A stretch of 64,000 bases of DNA from Cellulophaga sp. HaHaR_3_176 (GCF_019021925.1 NZ_CP058990.1:3436001-3500000); one strand, 5' to 3'. Shown: positions 26,096-35,514, counted from the stretch's first letter. Numbers and translations are program-made. Notes: a model not told the origin generated them from the letters alone.

Positions 26096-26752
26096 TTAAG
26101 GGTTCCACTCTTTATAAAATTGCTCTAAATAAGCAATCATAAAATCATGTCTTTCTTGAGCCAACTTTTTTCCAGTAGTAGTATTCATCTTATCTTTTAA
26201 AAGCAATAATTTTTCATAAAAATGATTTATAGTTGGAGCCGAAGATTTTTTGTACTCTTCTTTATTCATCTTTAAATTAGGTGCAATATCAGGGTTGTAT
26301 AATTCCCTATTTTTAAAACCACCGTAATTAAATGCACGTGCTATACCTATAGCACCAATAGCATCTAAACGATCAGCATCTTGTATTATTTGTAATTCTT
26401 TAGAATTGAATTTCTCTTCAGAAAGCTCTAGACTTTTATTAAAAGATATGTTTTCAATAATTTTAATTACATGTTTGATTATTGTAATGTCAATTTCTAA
26501 TGATGATAGAAAATCAGACGCTACTTTCGGACCGATAGTTTCATCTCCATCATGAAATTTTGAATCAGCAATATCGTGTAATAAAGCGCCTAAGCTGACA
26601 ACCAAAACATCAATATCTTTTTCATCTTTAGCTATAAAAAGCGAACTTTTAAAAACACGCTGAATATGAAACCAGTCGTGACCTCCTTCTGCTCCATGTA
26701 ATGTTTCTTTTACAAATGCAATTGTTTCTTCTACAATAGTTGTGTTGGTCAT
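26096..26752 (-). CDS. HD domain phosphohydrolase
   Basis: A 218-residue cytoplasmic protein. HD-superfamily metal ligands are visible in GHDWFHIQRVFKS near 24-36, LLHDIADSKFHD near 54-65 and the late QDADRLDAIGAIGIARAF near 134-151. This pattern fits the YedJ/YpgQ type of HD hydrolase, which acts on nucleotides, but the substrate cannot be told. Its ATG follows directly after the stop codon of the plsC gene (no spacer), so the two are probably co-translated. Confidence 0.88.
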   Translation of the reverse strand: MTNTTIVEETIAFVKETLHGAEGGHDWFHIQRVFKSSLFIAKDEKDIDVLVVSLGALLHDIADSKFHDGDETIGPKVASDFLSSLEIDITIIKHVIKIIENISFNKSLELSEEKFNSKELQIIQDADRLDAIGAIGIARAFNYGGFKNRELYNPDIAPNLKMNKEEYKKSSAPTINHFYEKLLLLKDKMNTTTGKKLAQERHDFMIAYLEQFYKEWNP

Positions 26753-27484
26753 TTAAATATATACTCCGTTGGTTATTACTTTTTCTATTTGAACGATTAG
26801 TTCATCAATATCACCTCTGTTTTCTATAGGTTGATGCACATCTAAGGTAATATGGCTCCCTAATCCATTAGGGAATTTCCCGTAGCGAAGGGTTTTCCAA
26901 GAATTATTAATGCTAATAGGAACGATTAATGCGGAAGGTGCATTTTTCATTAACAACTTTAATCCTGTAGTTTGAAAAGGCTTAGGTTGCCCTGTTCTAC
27001 TTCTTGTCCCTTCAGGAAAAATTACAGCACTCCTTTGATGGGTTTCTATATACTTACCAAGTTTTATTATCTGGCTAAGTGCTTGCTTACTATCTTTACG
27101 ATCTATTAAAACAGAACCTCCATGTACAAGGTTGTAAGAAACGCTAGGAATACCTTTTCCTAGTTCTATTTTACTAACAAATTTTGGATGATTTTTGCGC
27201 ATCCACCAGATTATAGGCGGAATGTCTAACATACTCTGATGATTTGCTACAATTATCAAAGGACGATTTGTGGGCAACGTGTATGAATTATTAAAACTAA
27301 ATCTAGTACCAATAATATGAGAGCATCTCATTAAAGTTAAGTTCAGGATACTCACTACTCTTTTTAGCGCAGGATAACCAAATAGGTTATTAGCGAGCCA
27401 CTGTATAGGATGAAAAAATAAAAGTGTTAACCCAAAACAAATAAGGTAGAATGCACTTAAAGGATATGCTATTAATTTCTGCAT
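26753..27484 (-). CDS. plsC: 1-acyl-sn-glycerol-3-phosphate acyltransferase (PlsC type)
   Basis: A 243-residue inner-membrane enzyme that transfers an acyl chain to lysophosphatidic acid to make phosphatidic acid. Motif I NHQSMLDIP (NHx4D) near 84-92, the KIELGKGIPSVSYNL region near 101-115, motif III VIFPEGTRSRTG near 154-165, and motif IV LIVPISINNS are all present. An N-terminal TM segment lies at about 6-25. It is adjacent to the HD hydrolase gene without a gap. Other lysophospholipid acyltransferases share these motifs, so exact specificity is inferred. Confidence 0.9.
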   Translation of the reverse strand: MQKLIAYPLSAFYLICFGLTLLFFHPIQWLANNLFGYPALKRVVSILNLTLMRCSHIIGTRFSFNNSYTLPTNRPLIIVANHQSMLDIPPIIWWMRKNHPKFVSKIELGKGIPSVSYNLVHGGSVLIDRKDSKQALSQIIKLGKYIETHQRSAVIFPEGTRSRTGQPKPFQTTGLKLLMKNAPSALIVPISINNSWKTLRYGKFPNGLGSHITLDVHQPIENRGDIDELIVQIEKVITNGVYI

Positions 27485-27497
27485 TCTACAAAAGTAA

Positions 27498-27526
27498 AAA
27501 ACCGCTCTTTTTAAAGGAGCGGTTTT
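27498..27526 (-). terminator. Rho-independent terminator after the bacilliredoxin gene
   Basis: AAAACCGCTC at 27498-27507 pairs with GAGCGGTTTT at 27517-27526; on the minus strand the stem is followed by further T. It separates the bacilliredoxin gene (stop at 27577) from plsC. Confidence 0.8.
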
Positions 27527-27576
27527 ATTAATTATTTTTTACTTCTATTTCTAGAAGCTGAAATGGTGAATTTTAA

Positions 27577-27987
27577 TTAACAAAATTCATCATAAGCAGA
27601 CATTAAATTTTCAGCAATAATTTCAGCTGGTCTACCTTCAATATGGTGTCTTTCAATCATATGAACTAACTCTCCGTTTTTAAACAAAGCCATACTTGGC
27701 GATGATGGAGGAAAAGGAACCATTAAACTTCTTGCTTTATCAACAGCTTCAAAATCAACGCCAGCAAAAACAGTAACAATATGATCTGGTTTTTTACTGT
27801 TTGTTAAGCTAAACTTAGCAGCAGGTCTTGCATTTGCGGCAGCACAGCCACAAACAGAGTTTACAACTACTAAAGTTGTTCCGTCGGCGCTTACTGCTTT
27901 TTCAACTGCTTCAGCTGTATGTAATTCTTCAAACCCAGCAGATGCTAGGTCTTCTCTCATCGGTTTTACTAATTCTGCAGGATACAT
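27577..27987 (-). CDS. BrxA/BrxB family bacilliredoxin
   Basis: A 136-residue cytoplasmic protein. The active site is Cys46-Gly-Cys48 in VVVNSVCGCAAANARP, the hallmark of the YphP/YqiW family, in which the CGC cysteine removes bacillithiol from mixed disulfides. The remaining thioredoxin-like fold is present (VTVFAGVDFEAVDKAR and PPSSPSMALFKNGELVHMI). The length is normal. It is a single-gene unit with its own promoter and terminator. It implies that this organism makes bacillithiol or a similar thiol, as some flavobacteria do, but no bsh gene is in the window. Confidence 0.93.
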   Translation of the reverse strand: MYPAELVKPMREDLASAGFEELHTAEAVEKAVSADGTTLVVVNSVCGCAAANARPAAKFSLTNSKKPDHIVTVFAGVDFEAVDKARSLMVPFPPSSPSMALFKNGELVHMIERHHIEGRPAEIIAENLMSAYDEFC

Positions 27988-28026
27988 AATTTTATTTTTT
28001 TAGATGTGTAATTTATTATAGTTTCT

Positions 28027-28034
28027 CAAAGGTA
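28027..28034 (-). promoter_or_regulatory. Likely -7 element of the bacilliredoxin promoter
   Basis: On the minus strand this reads TACCTTTG, fitting TAnnTTTG, 40 bases before the ATG. No clear TTG at the usual distance. Confidence 0.4.
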
Positions 28035-28103
28035 ACCAATTTGTCGTAGTTCTTTTCTAACCCTTAACTTTTCATTAGAGTATTTTTTTGAATTTGATTA
28101 TTA

Positions 28104-28111
28104 TATCTTTG
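28104..28111 (+). promoter_or_regulatory. Likely -7 element for the TerB-DnaJ gene
   Basis: TATCTTTG fits TAnnTTTG and lies 17 bases before the ATG at 28129. A TTG lies 13 bases further upstream at 28088-28090, closer than usual. Confidence 0.45.
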
Positions 28112-28128
28112 ACAAAAATATTTTTTAA

Positions 28129-28866
28129 ATGATTAAATGGGGTGCGGCTATATTGGGATTTTATCTTTTTCGTTTTCCTGGGGCGATTTTAGGATTTATA
28201 GTTGGTAGTTTTATTGATAACCTTAGTAGTAAATCTGGGGGTTTTAAATCTGCTTTTGATGATGCAAGAAGACAATCAGTTTCTCCTGCAGATTTTGAGC
28301 TAAATTTATTATCACTTTGCTCTTTAGTTATCAAAGCAGATGGTAAGGTAAGTCAAAGTGAAATGGACTATGTACAACGCTATTTTGTCGGTACATATGG
28401 TAAGGAAAAAGCAAATGCTATTTTTAGAACTTTTAATGAAGTTATAAAAAAACAAGAGGTGTCAGCTCAGCGTATTTGTGAATATATGAACCAGCGAACT
28501 AGACCAGAAGTTCGTTTACAGTTAATACATTTTTTATTCGGAATTGCTCAAGCAGATGGATCAGTAAGTGCTGCTGAAATTAATAAAATTGAAGAAATTG
28601 CTAGATATCTTAAAATAGGGCGTAGTGCATTTGAAAGTGTAAAAGCAATGTTTATTAAATCAGCAGATAACGCATATAAAATTCTAGAAATAGAAAAGTC
28701 TGTAAGTAATGATGAACTTAAAAAAGCGTACAGAACAATGGCTAAAAAATACCATCCAGATAGAGTAAATACAGAAAACGAAGCTATTAAAAAAGGGGCT
28801 GAAGAAAAGTTCAAAGAGGTGCAAATAGCTTACGAAACTATACAGAAAGAACGTGGTATAAACTAA
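28129..28866 (+). CDS. TerB-like and DnaJ domain co-chaperone (DjlA-like)
   Basis: A 245-residue protein. Residues 1-30 form a glycine-rich hydrophobic segment ([13 protein letters not shown]), probably a membrane anchor. Residues about 50-165 are a TerB-like helical domain with two acidic repeats, [16 protein letters not shown] and [16 protein letters not shown]. Residues about 180-243 are a J-domain with the HPD motif (KKYHPDRVN) that stimulates DnaK ATPase. The order anchor-TerB-J matches DjlA, which is membrane-bound in Proteobacteria. It is a single-gene unit. The nearby AAA+ ATPase at 3532 has a similar acidic TerB-like motif, but that is not a direct link. Confidence 0.9.
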   Translation: MIKWGAAILGFYLFRFPGAILGFIVGSFIDNLSSKSGGFKSAFDDARRQSVSPADFELNLLSLCSLVIKADGKVSQSEMDYVQRYFVGTYGKEKANAIFRTFNEVIKKQEVSAQRICEYMNQRTRPEVRLQLIHFLFGIAQADGSVSAAEINKIEEIARYLKIGRSAFESVKAMFIKSADNAYKILEIEKSVSNDELKKAYRTMAKKYHPDRVNTENEAIKKGAEEKFKEVQIAYETIQKERGIN

Positions 28867-29236
28867 CATGAGACTTCTTTTTTGTAGTTTAGTTTAAACC
28901 AGCTTAATGTTCATGTTATAGATATGTTTCTGATGATTAAACAAGCTTATTAAGTTATGAAATAAATTATTTTAGATAGGCCTCCAAAAATTTCACCTAC
29001 ATGTATAGATATAATCGTTCTTCCAATTTTCATTAAGTATATTTTCAGATATATCATTACCAAAATATCAACAGCAACTTTAAAATAATTTGTGTTATCG
29101 TTTTTTAAAGGCTAAACAAGTGTTGTTTTGGCAGAATATTAGGTGTTAACGATGTAGGTTATATATAATATATAGACTGCTTTATAGCTATTAAATTTTA
29201 GATGAAAGCGATAAAAGTATGCTTTTTGTAATCTTT
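28867..29236. other. Intergenic region without recognised gene
   Basis: About 370 AT-rich bases between the TerB-DnaJ gene and the HupE/UreJ promoter. I found no coding frame with a plausible product, no strong terminator hairpin and no RNA with clear paired stems. The last part leads into the promoter at 29237. Confidence 0.5.
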
Positions 29237-29264
29237 TTGTAATTGAATATTTATTGTAATTTTG
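29237..29264 (+). promoter_or_regulatory. Promoter of the HupE/UreJ gene
   Basis: TTG at 29237-29239, a 17-base spacer and TAATTTTG at 29257-29264 make a complete Bacteroidota promoter. Transcription would start near 29271, inside any longer reading frame, which supports the ATG at 29285 as the true start. Confidence 0.65.
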
Positions 29265-29284
29265 TGATCTTTATAATTAACGGT

Positions 29285-29869
29285 ATGTCAGATTTTTGGT
29301 TTTATGTTAAGCTTGGTCTAAATCATGTTTTAGATTTATCTGCTTATGATCATATTTTATTTTTAGCGGTATTAGCTATTCCTTTTACTTTTAAATCATG
29401 GAAAAAAATAGTTTTACTTGCAACTGTTTTTACCATCGCACATTGTACTTCTCTTGCCTTGTCTACTTATAATTTAATTGTTTTAAATGTTACGTATATC
29501 GAATTTTTAATTCCGGTTACAATATTAATTACAGCTATTTTTAACATTGTATACGCTCAGTCTAAAATTGAAGATAAAAGCTTGGTTGTGCATACCATTG
29601 CCACTGTGTTTTTTGGTTTGATACACGGTTTTGGTTTTTCAAACTATTTTAAAATGCTAATGTCTGAAGAGACAAATAAAATAGGCCCTTTATTTGGTTT
29701 TGCGACAGGTATAGAGTTATCTCAAGTAACTATTATTTTATTAGTGTTGTGCATTGCCTACATACTTCAGGCTATTTTAAAAGTTAAGCAAAAGCTATTT
29801 ATAACAATTACATCAATTGTCGTGCTTTTAATTACAATACCTATACTTATTGATACTTTTCCATTTTAA
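29285..29869 (+). CDS. HupE/UreJ family membrane protein
   Basis: A 194-residue inner-membrane protein with about six TM segments. It contains the family signature LSAYDHILFLAVLAIPF near 16-33, VFTIAHCTSLALSTY near 45-59, and FGLIHGFGFSNYFK near 114-127, in which histidines could coordinate metal. HupE and UreJ proteins are thought to import nickel or cobalt for hydrogenase or urease, but neither enzyme is near, and many Bacteroidota members have unknown roles. The ATG at 29285 is chosen because the promoter lies downstream of the first ATG at 29243. Confidence 0.88.
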   Translation: MSDFWFYVKLGLNHVLDLSAYDHILFLAVLAIPFTFKSWKKIVLLATVFTIAHCTSLALSTYNLIVLNVTYIEFLIPVTILITAIFNIVYAQSKIEDKSLVVHTIATVFFGLIHGFGFSNYFKMLMSEETNKIGPLFGFATGIELSQVTIILLVLCIAYILQAILKVKQKLFITITSIVVLLITIPILIDTFPF

Positions 29870-29984
29870 TTACAACTAAAAATTAACTGATTACGGTTGT
29901 TGGTCCATTTAAAAGCAGGTATCTTAGTGGCTTACTTTTTAAACCTCATAACTATCTGATAGTTAGGTTTAAGAAATTTAATGT

Positions 29985-30422
29985 ATGAGAGATTTAAAAC
30001 AAGAAAAATACGATAAGGCCTATTTAAGAATGGCTAGCGAATGGGGTAAGTTATCTTTTTGTGAAAGAAAGCAAGTCGGTGCAATTATTGTTAAAGATAG
30101 AATGATAATATCTGACGGATATAATGGTACACCTACTGGTTTTGAAAACCATTGCGAAGATGAAGATGGGTATACAAAATGGTATGTTTTACATGCTGAA
30201 GCTAATGCGATATCTAAAGTAGCATCTTCTACACAGTCTTGTAATGAAGCAACGTTATATATAACTTTATCACCATGTAAAGAGTGTAGCAAGTTAATAC
30301 ACCAGTCTGGGATAAAACGCGTTGTATATCAAAATGCATATAAAGATGACTCCGGGCTTAAATTTTTAGAAAAAGCTGGTGTGGAACTTATTCACCTTTC
30401 TAAAATCGAAGTCAATTCTTAA
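29985..30422 (+). CDS. dCMP deaminase family protein
   Basis: A 145-residue cytoplasmic zinc deaminase. Zinc ligands are in VLHAEANAISK (HAE) near 70-79 and LSPCKECSKL (PCxxC) near 96-105, and the N-terminus MASEWGKLSFCERKQVGAI with NGTPTGFENHCED matches deoxycytidylate deaminase, which makes dUMP for thymidylate synthesis. The length is normal. The ctpA-type protease gene begins 15 bases after its stop, so the two are likely co-transcribed although unrelated in function. Confidence 0.92.
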   Translation: MRDLKQEKYDKAYLRMASEWGKLSFCERKQVGAIIVKDRMIISDGYNGTPTGFENHCEDEDGYTKWYVLHAEANAISKVASSTQSCNEATLYITLSPCKECSKLIHQSGIKRVVYQNAYKDDSGLKFLEKAGVELIHLSKIEVNS

Positions 30423-30437
30423 TTGATATAAATCTAA

Positions 30438-32075
30438 ATGAAGAAAAAACAACAGTATTTATGGCCAATCGTATTCGCTTTTGCAATGGCATTAGGTGTT
30501 TTTATTGGTGGTAAGCTTCATTTTAATGATACTCCAGAAAAACTTTTTTCTACAAATTCAAAGAAAGATAAACTTAATCGGTTGATTGATTATATCGATT
30601 ATGAGTATGTAGATGATATAAATACAGATAGTATTGTTGATGTAGCGGTAAACAATATTTTAGATAAATTAGATCCTCATTCTGTTTATATTCCTAAAAA
30701 AGATATGGCAAAAGTCTCTGAAAGTATGAAGGGTGATTTTGTCGGTATAGGAATTAGTTTTTTTATGAAAAATGATACTATATCTGTTGTTAGAACAATA
30801 GAAGATGGCCCTAGTTTTAATAAAGGTATAAAGGGTGGTGATCGTATTTTAATGGCTGATAAGGATACGTTATTTGGTAAAAACATGCCAAATACGGTAA
30901 TTATAGATAAACTTAAAGGTAAAAAGGGAACCCCTATAAAGCTTAAAGTGTATAGAAAACAAGATAGTACCTTTTTTTCTGTAACAATTAAAAGAGATAA
31001 AATACCATTAAAAAGCGTAGAAGCAGCATATATGTTGACAGCTGTAATGGGCTATATAAAAGTAAATAGATTTGCAGAGTCTACATTTGATGAGTTTAAA
31101 ACGGCACTAACTACACTGCAAAAACAAGGAGCTAAAAAGTTAACATTAGATTTAAGAGATAACCCAGGTGGCTACCTAGGAATTGCTGAGAAAATGGCAG
31201 ATGAATTTTTGCAAGATGGAAAATTAATATTATTTACAAAAAACAAAAAAGGCCAGATAGATAAAGCTTTTGCTACAAAAAAAGGGTCTTTTGAAGATAA
31301 ACCTATTTATGTTTTAATTAATGAAAGGTCAGCATCTGCAAGTGAAATTATTGCAGGAGCTTTACAAGATAATGATATAGGAACTATTGTAGGTAGGCGA
31401 TCTTTTGGTAAAGGCTTGGTGCAGAGAGAAATGGAATTGGGAGACGGTTCTGCTGTTCGTTTAACAATATCTCGATACTACACACCAACTGGGCGGTCTA
31501 TTCAAAAAGATTATACGAAGGGAAATAAAGATTATTATCAAAAATATACTGATAGGTATGCTAGTGGGGAGTTGGTTTCTGTAGACAGTATTAAAGTGGC
31601 AGATTCTTTAAAGTTTACAACGCCTAAGGGTAAAGTGGTATATGGCGGTGGCGGTATAATACCAGATGTTTTTGTGCCTATTGGCGATTATGAAGAGGAG
31701 GCTATAAGCTCTTTAGAGAGTGGAGGTATAATGTCTAGATTTGCTTTTAACCACTTGGAAGAAGATAGAAATAGATATGTGGATTATATTGAAAAAGATT
31801 TCATCAATAATTTTAGAGTAGATGATGTTTTGTTTGAAAAATTCATCAACTATATGGAAGATTTTGAAAACCAGGGCTTAGCCAATCTTCGATATTATAA
31901 ATATGAAGACAAGATAAAGATTTATATAAAAGCTTCAATAGCTGAACAATTGTTTAGTCCAAATATATATGCCCTTATAAAAGGTAAAGATGATGCTGTA
32001 ATTTTAAAAGTTTTAGAATTAGACAACTTAACATCTGATAAAAAAGTACTAAAAGAAAACGTTGAAAACGATTAA
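30438..32075 (+). CDS. S41 family C-terminal processing peptidase (CtpA/Prc type)
   Basis: A 545-residue protease. A signal anchor lies at about 8-25. A PDZ domain spans about 93-175 (FVGIGISFF, then EDGPSFNKGIKGGDRILMA). The S41 catalytic domain follows, with Ser300 in NERSASASE and Lys325 in RSFGKGLVQ; the 25-residue Ser-Lys spacing is as in CtpB. RDNPGGYL at 240-247 is also typical. It should cleave periplasmic or envelope proteins near their C-termini. A C-terminal domain of about 150 residues is of unknown role. The stop is directly next to the convergent stop of a 67-residue gene. Confidence 0.94.
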   Translation: MKKKQQYLWPIVFAFAMALGVFIGGKLHFNDTPEKLFSTNSKKDKLNRLIDYIDYEYVDDINTDSIVDVAVNNILDKLDPHSVYIPKKDMAKVSESMKGDFVGIGISFFMKNDTISVVRTIEDGPSFNKGIKGGDRILMADKDTLFGKNMPNTVIIDKLKGKKGTPIKLKVYRKQDSTFFSVTIKRDKIPLKSVEAAYMLTAVMGYIKVNRFAESTFDEFKTALTTLQKQGAKKLTLDLRDNPGGYLGIAEKMADEFLQDGKLILFTKNKKGQIDKAFATKKGSFEDKPIYVLINERSASASEIIAGALQDNDIGTIVGRRSFGKGLVQREMELGDGSAVRLTISRYYTPTGRSIQKDYTKGNKDYYQKYTDRYASGELVSVDSIKVADSLKFTTPKGKVVYGGGGIIPDVFVPIGDYEEEAISSLESGGIMSRFAFNHLEEDRNRYVDYIEKDFINNFRVDDVLFEKFINYMEDFENQGLANLRYYKYEDKIKIYIKASIAEQLFSPNIYALIKGKDDAVILKVLELDNLTSDKKVLKENVEND

Positions 32076-32279
32076 CTAGTTGTCTTTAATTTTTTGCTGA
32101 ATTTTTTTAGAAAGCATAAATAAAACTAAAAGAACAATAGCACATAAAGATGCTACAATGCCTATTAAGGCAATAATACTATCACCTTCAAATAAATTAT
32201 CAATATTTAAGTGGGTAGTGTTGTAAGCAATCAAAGCAACCGCAATCAATATTAATACACTTGTTATAACTTTATTCAT
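32076..32279 (-). CDS. Small membrane protein, unknown function
   Basis: A 67-residue protein with two hydrophobic segments, at about 5-20 and 36-56, followed by a basic tail (SKKIQQKIKDN). The frame is clean and the base use fits the surroundings. It lies 18 bases after the marC-type gene on the same strand and may be co-transcribed. No family was recognised. Confidence 0.6.
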   Translation of the reverse strand: MNKVITSVLILIAVALIAYNTTHLNIDNLFEGDSIIALIGIVASLCAIVLLVLFMLSKKIQQKIKDN

Positions 32280-32297
32280 ATTTTGTATTTTTTTATA

Positions 32298-32876
32298 TTA
32301 AAAAAGCTGATTAATGTTTGCTGCAAATAACTTAACAGCAATGGCTAATAAAATTACACCAAAAACTTTTCTAATTACATTAAGGCCACCTTGACCAAGT
32401 ATTTTTTCTATTTGTTTTGATGATATTAGAACCACATAAACAAATATAATATTGATAATTATGGCTATTATTATGTTTTCTACTCTGTATTCTGCTCGTA
32501 AAGATAGTAAAGAAGTCATTGTTCCTGCGCCAGCAATTAAAGGAAAGGCAATTGGAACAACTGAAGCACTTTCAGGGGCATCGTCTTTATAAAGGGTAAT
32601 GCCTAATATCATTTCTATAGCTAAGAAAAATATAATAAAAGCACCTGCTACTGCAAATGAATTAACATCAATACCAATTAAGTTAAGTATTTCATCACCA
32701 ACAAACAAAAAAGCAACCATTATAACAGCAGCAACAATCGATGCTTTTTCTGATTGAATATGTCCTACTTTATTTCGTAAACCAATAATAATCGGGATAC
32801 TTCCTAAAATATCTATTACAGCAAAAAGAACCATAGTTGCTGTGGCAATTTCCTTAAAATTAAATTGTAAATCCAT
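32298..32876 (-). CDS. MarC family integral membrane protein
   Basis: A 192-residue protein with about six TM segments. It shows MarC-family features: VLFAVIDILGSIPIIIGL near 17-34, AFIIFFLAIEMILGI near 79-93, and the conserved VVPIAFPLIAGAGTMTSLL near 107-125. The MarC family was once linked to multiple antibiotic resistance, but this was not upheld, so the function remains unknown. The segment KIEKILGQGGLNVIRKVFGVIL near the end is also typical. It is divergent from the DUF3109 gene. Confidence 0.92.
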   Translation of the reverse strand: MDLQFNFKEIATATMVLFAVIDILGSIPIIIGLRNKVGHIQSEKASIVAAVIMVAFLFVGDEILNLIGIDVNSFAVAGAFIIFFLAIEMILGITLYKDDAPESASVVPIAFPLIAGAGTMTSLLSLRAEYRVENIIIAIIINIIFVYVVLISSKQIEKILGQGGLNVIRKVFGVILLAIAVKLFAANINQLF

Positions 32877-32945
32877 ATTGAAAAAAATTCAGTGCAAATT
32901 TACGTTTTAATTCAGTTTTGTGAAGTTTTAGTGAAAAATAAAATT

Positions 32946-32973
32946 TTGATTATCACTAGATAGGGTATCTTTG
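32946..32973 (+). promoter_or_regulatory. Promoter of the DUF3109 gene
   Basis: TTG at 32946-32948, a 17-base spacer, and TATCTTTG at 32966-32973 form a full Bacteroidota promoter ending 17 bases before the ATG at 32991. Confidence 0.65.
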
Positions 32974-32990
32974 CGATAATTTTATAGTAT

Positions 32991-33560
32991 ATGTTTCAGA
33001 TTGGAAAAACGCTTATCTCAGAAGAGATTATTGAAAATGATTTTGTTTGTAATTTAACTGCGTGTAAAGGTGCATGTTGCGTAGATGGCGATGCTGGAGC
33101 TCCGTTAGATGATAGAGAAACAGAAATTTTAGTAGATATTTATAATGATGTTAAGCCTTTTTTGCGAGCAGAAGGAATTAAAGTAATAGAAGAAGAAGGT
33201 GCATTTGTAAAAGGAGAAGATGGTGAGTGGGAAACTCCTTTGGTAAATGGTAGTGAATGTGCATATGTTACTTTTTCTGACAAAGGAATTACTAAATGTG
33301 GTTTAGAAGAAGCATATAATGCGGGAGCTACTAAATGGAAAAAACCAGTTTCATGCCATATGTATCCAGTGCGTATTAGAGAGTATTCTGAGTTTACTGC
33401 GGTTAACTATCATAAGTGGGAAATATGCGATGCAGCTTGTTCTTTAGGAGAAGAATTAAAAGTACCAGTTTATAAATTTGTAAAAGAAGCGCTGATCCGT
33501 AAATTCGGAGAAGAATGGTATGTAGAACTAGAAAAAGTGGCTGAAAATTTGCCTAAATAG
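32991..33560 (+). CDS. DUF3109 family protein, cysteine-rich
   Basis: A 189-residue soluble protein of the DUF3109 family. It has eight or more cysteines in conserved places: FVCNLTACKGACCVDGDAG near 18-36, ECAYVTF, KCGLEEAY, SCHMYPVRI and ICDAACSLG. The arrangement resembles YkgJ-type zinc- or iron-sulfur-binding proteins. Its function is unknown. It is a single-gene unit with a full promoter. Its stop overlaps the stop of the convergent histidine kinase gene by 8 bases. Confidence 0.9.
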   Translation: MFQIGKTLISEEIIENDFVCNLTACKGACCVDGDAGAPLDDRETEILVDIYNDVKPFLRAEGIKVIEEEGAFVKGEDGEWETPLVNGSECAYVTFSDKGITKCGLEEAYNAGATKWKKPVSCHMYPVRIREYSEFTAVNYHKWEICDAACSLGEELKVPVYKFVKEALIRKFGEEWYVELEKVAENLPK

Positions 33561-35502
33561 TAGGTATCGTAATTAAAACCTTTGTTCCGATAGGTTTTTT
33601 TTCTGCATCAAATAAATCAATCATTTTAACTTCAAAAGTATTTTGATAGTCTTTAGAGAAGTTCTCTAATCGTTCTTTTGTAATATCTATTCCAATCGAT
33701 TTTCTTTTTAAGACCTTATTTTTCTTTATAACTTCAGAAGCATCTCTCCCTATTCCATTATCGGTTATGCAAATGGTGTTGAAGTAATCATTCTTTTTTA
33801 AAATATCTATTTTTATACTTTTATTGTCTTTTTTAGATGATAAGCCATGCCAAATAGCATTTTCTAAAAAAGGTTGTAAAATTAGAGAAGGAATTTTGAT
33901 GGCATGTATATCTAAACCTTCTTCAATATTTATTTCAAAATCTATTTCGTTTGAAAAACGTATGTTTTCAATATTCATATATAATTCAACCGTTTCTAAT
34001 TCTTCGGCTAGCGATATTTCTTTTAATGAAGATGCTTCTAATATTTTGCGCACTAGTTTTGAGAATTTGTTGAGGTAGTAAACCGCATTCTTTTTTTCGT
34101 TATTTATAATGTATAATTTGATTGAGTTTAATGAGTTGAATAAAAAATGTGGATTCATTTGACTTCTAAGCATACTCTGCTCCAGAGTTAATAATTTTTT
34201 TTCACTCTTTAATTGAAACTGACGATACAAGATGTAAAGTATTAAAGCTAGTAATGATAATAATAATGCCCCAATAAGTATGGTGTTTTCATTTCTTTTA
34301 AGCTTTATTCTTACCAGTTCATTTTCTTTCGCAAGTATCGCTATCTGATTGTTTTTTTTCTCAGTGTCATATTTAAAAAGAATGTCATTAACATATCTAA
34401 TATTTGTTTCGTTAGCTAAATTTTCTTCTATATTTTTCGATTCTTTAAAGTAAAATAATGATTTTTCGTACTCTTTTTTTTTGGAATATAATTCAGATAA
34501 TAATTTATAACCTATAGCCTGGGTTCCTTGTAGTTTATGTTTAGACGCTAATTGAACTCCTTCAAATAAATTTGCTTCTGATTGTTCATATTGCTGTAAA
34601 TCCATTAAAGTCCAGCCAGTATTTATGAGTACAATAGAGGTTAAATAGTTATCACCTAATTTTTTTGCCTTTTTTAATGTTGGTATAAGTATATTATAAG
34701 CTTGTGTATTTTTCTTTTGCTTTATGTATACTTGGGCTATACTGTTATGGCATATAATCCGCCCCATTTCATTATCCATCTCTTCATTAAGTGCTAATGA
34801 TTTTCTATAATAATTTAGAGCTAGATCTAAATTGTTTAATTCTTCATAACATTCGCCAACATTTTGGTTGTTAATGGCTAGGCCAAGTCTGTTATGAAGA
34901 TTGTTTTCTGAATTAAGTGATTTGTTGAATTTTTCAATTGCTAAATCATATTGTTTTAAACTTTGATATATATTTCCAATACCATTAAGAGAAATGTTTA
35001 TACTTCTTTGTAATCCGATTGATGGGTTTTTTTCGGTTTCAGCTAGTTCTAATGCTTCTTGGGCGTAATCTAGTGCTGTTTTAATAGCATCCATCCTTCT
35101 GTAAACAACACTAAGCATGTTTAAGCTAAATACTTTTAGTTCTAGGTTGTTTGCTTCGTCAGCTTTTTCTAAAGCTAATTTATGGTATTTAATAGCTTTG
35201 TTGTATCGTGATATATTACGATATTTAGTACCTAATTGGTTTAGTGCATAGCATTGTCCTGAGAGGTATTTTTTGAGTGCAGCGACATCAGAAAAATACT
35301 TCATTAAAATAGTATCTGATTTTGAAGATCCCATCACAGAATTTATACCGATGTATGTTTCTGGTTTGTTATGTATTATGCTATCTACCTTTTTTTTGAA
35401 GCTATTAGAGATTTCTTGAGAGCTAATAAAATTAAAAGAAAATAAAAAAACCAATAAATATAATCGAAGTTGTATAATGTATCGTTTACTTGGTTGATGC
35501 AT
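33553..35502 (-). CDS. LytS-type sensor histidine kinase with TPR repeats
   Basis: A 649-residue sensor kinase. A signal peptide lies at about 10-28. Residues about 75-370 are TPR repeats (for example YNKAIKYHKLALEKADEA and YDLAIEKFNKSLNSE). One TM segment lies near 403-424. A His_kinase domain follows with QMNPHFLFNSLNS and phospho-accepting His452, then an ATP-binding domain with ITDNGIGRDASEV and GTKVLI. The periplasmic TPRs probably sense a peptide or protein. The regulator gene lies 12 bases upstream and is co-transcribed. This is the standard Bacteroidota form of the YehU/LytS pair. Confidence 0.93.
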   Translation of the reverse strand: MHQPSKRYIIQLRLYLLVFLFSFNFISSQEISNSFKKKVDSIIHNKPETYIGINSVMGSSKSDTILMKYFSDVAALKKYLSGQCYALNQLGTKYRNISRYNKAIKYHKLALEKADEANNLELKVFSLNMLSVVYRRMDAIKTALDYAQEALELAETEKNPSIGLQRSINISLNGIGNIYQSLKQYDLAIEKFNKSLNSENNLHNRLGLAINNQNVGECYEELNNLDLALNYYRKSLALNEEMDNEMGRIICHNSIAQVYIKQKKNTQAYNILIPTLKKAKKLGDNYLTSIVLINTGWTLMDLQQYEQSEANLFEGVQLASKHKLQGTQAIGYKLLSELYSKKKEYEKSLFYFKESKNIEENLANETNIRYVNDILFKYDTEKKNNQIAILAKENELVRIKLKRNENTILIGALLLSLLALILYILYRQFQLKSEKKLLTLEQSMLRSQMNPHFLFNSLNSIKLYIINNEKKNAVYYLNKFSKLVRKILEASSLKEISLAEELETVELYMNIENIRFSNEIDFEINIEEGLDIHAIKIPSLILQPFLENAIWHGLSSKKDNKSIKIDILKKNDYFNTICITDNGIGRDASEVIKKNKVLKRKSIGIDITKERLENFSKDYQNTFEVKMIDLFDAEKKPIGTKVLITIPTI

Positions 35503-35514
35503 GTTTTTTGTTGT

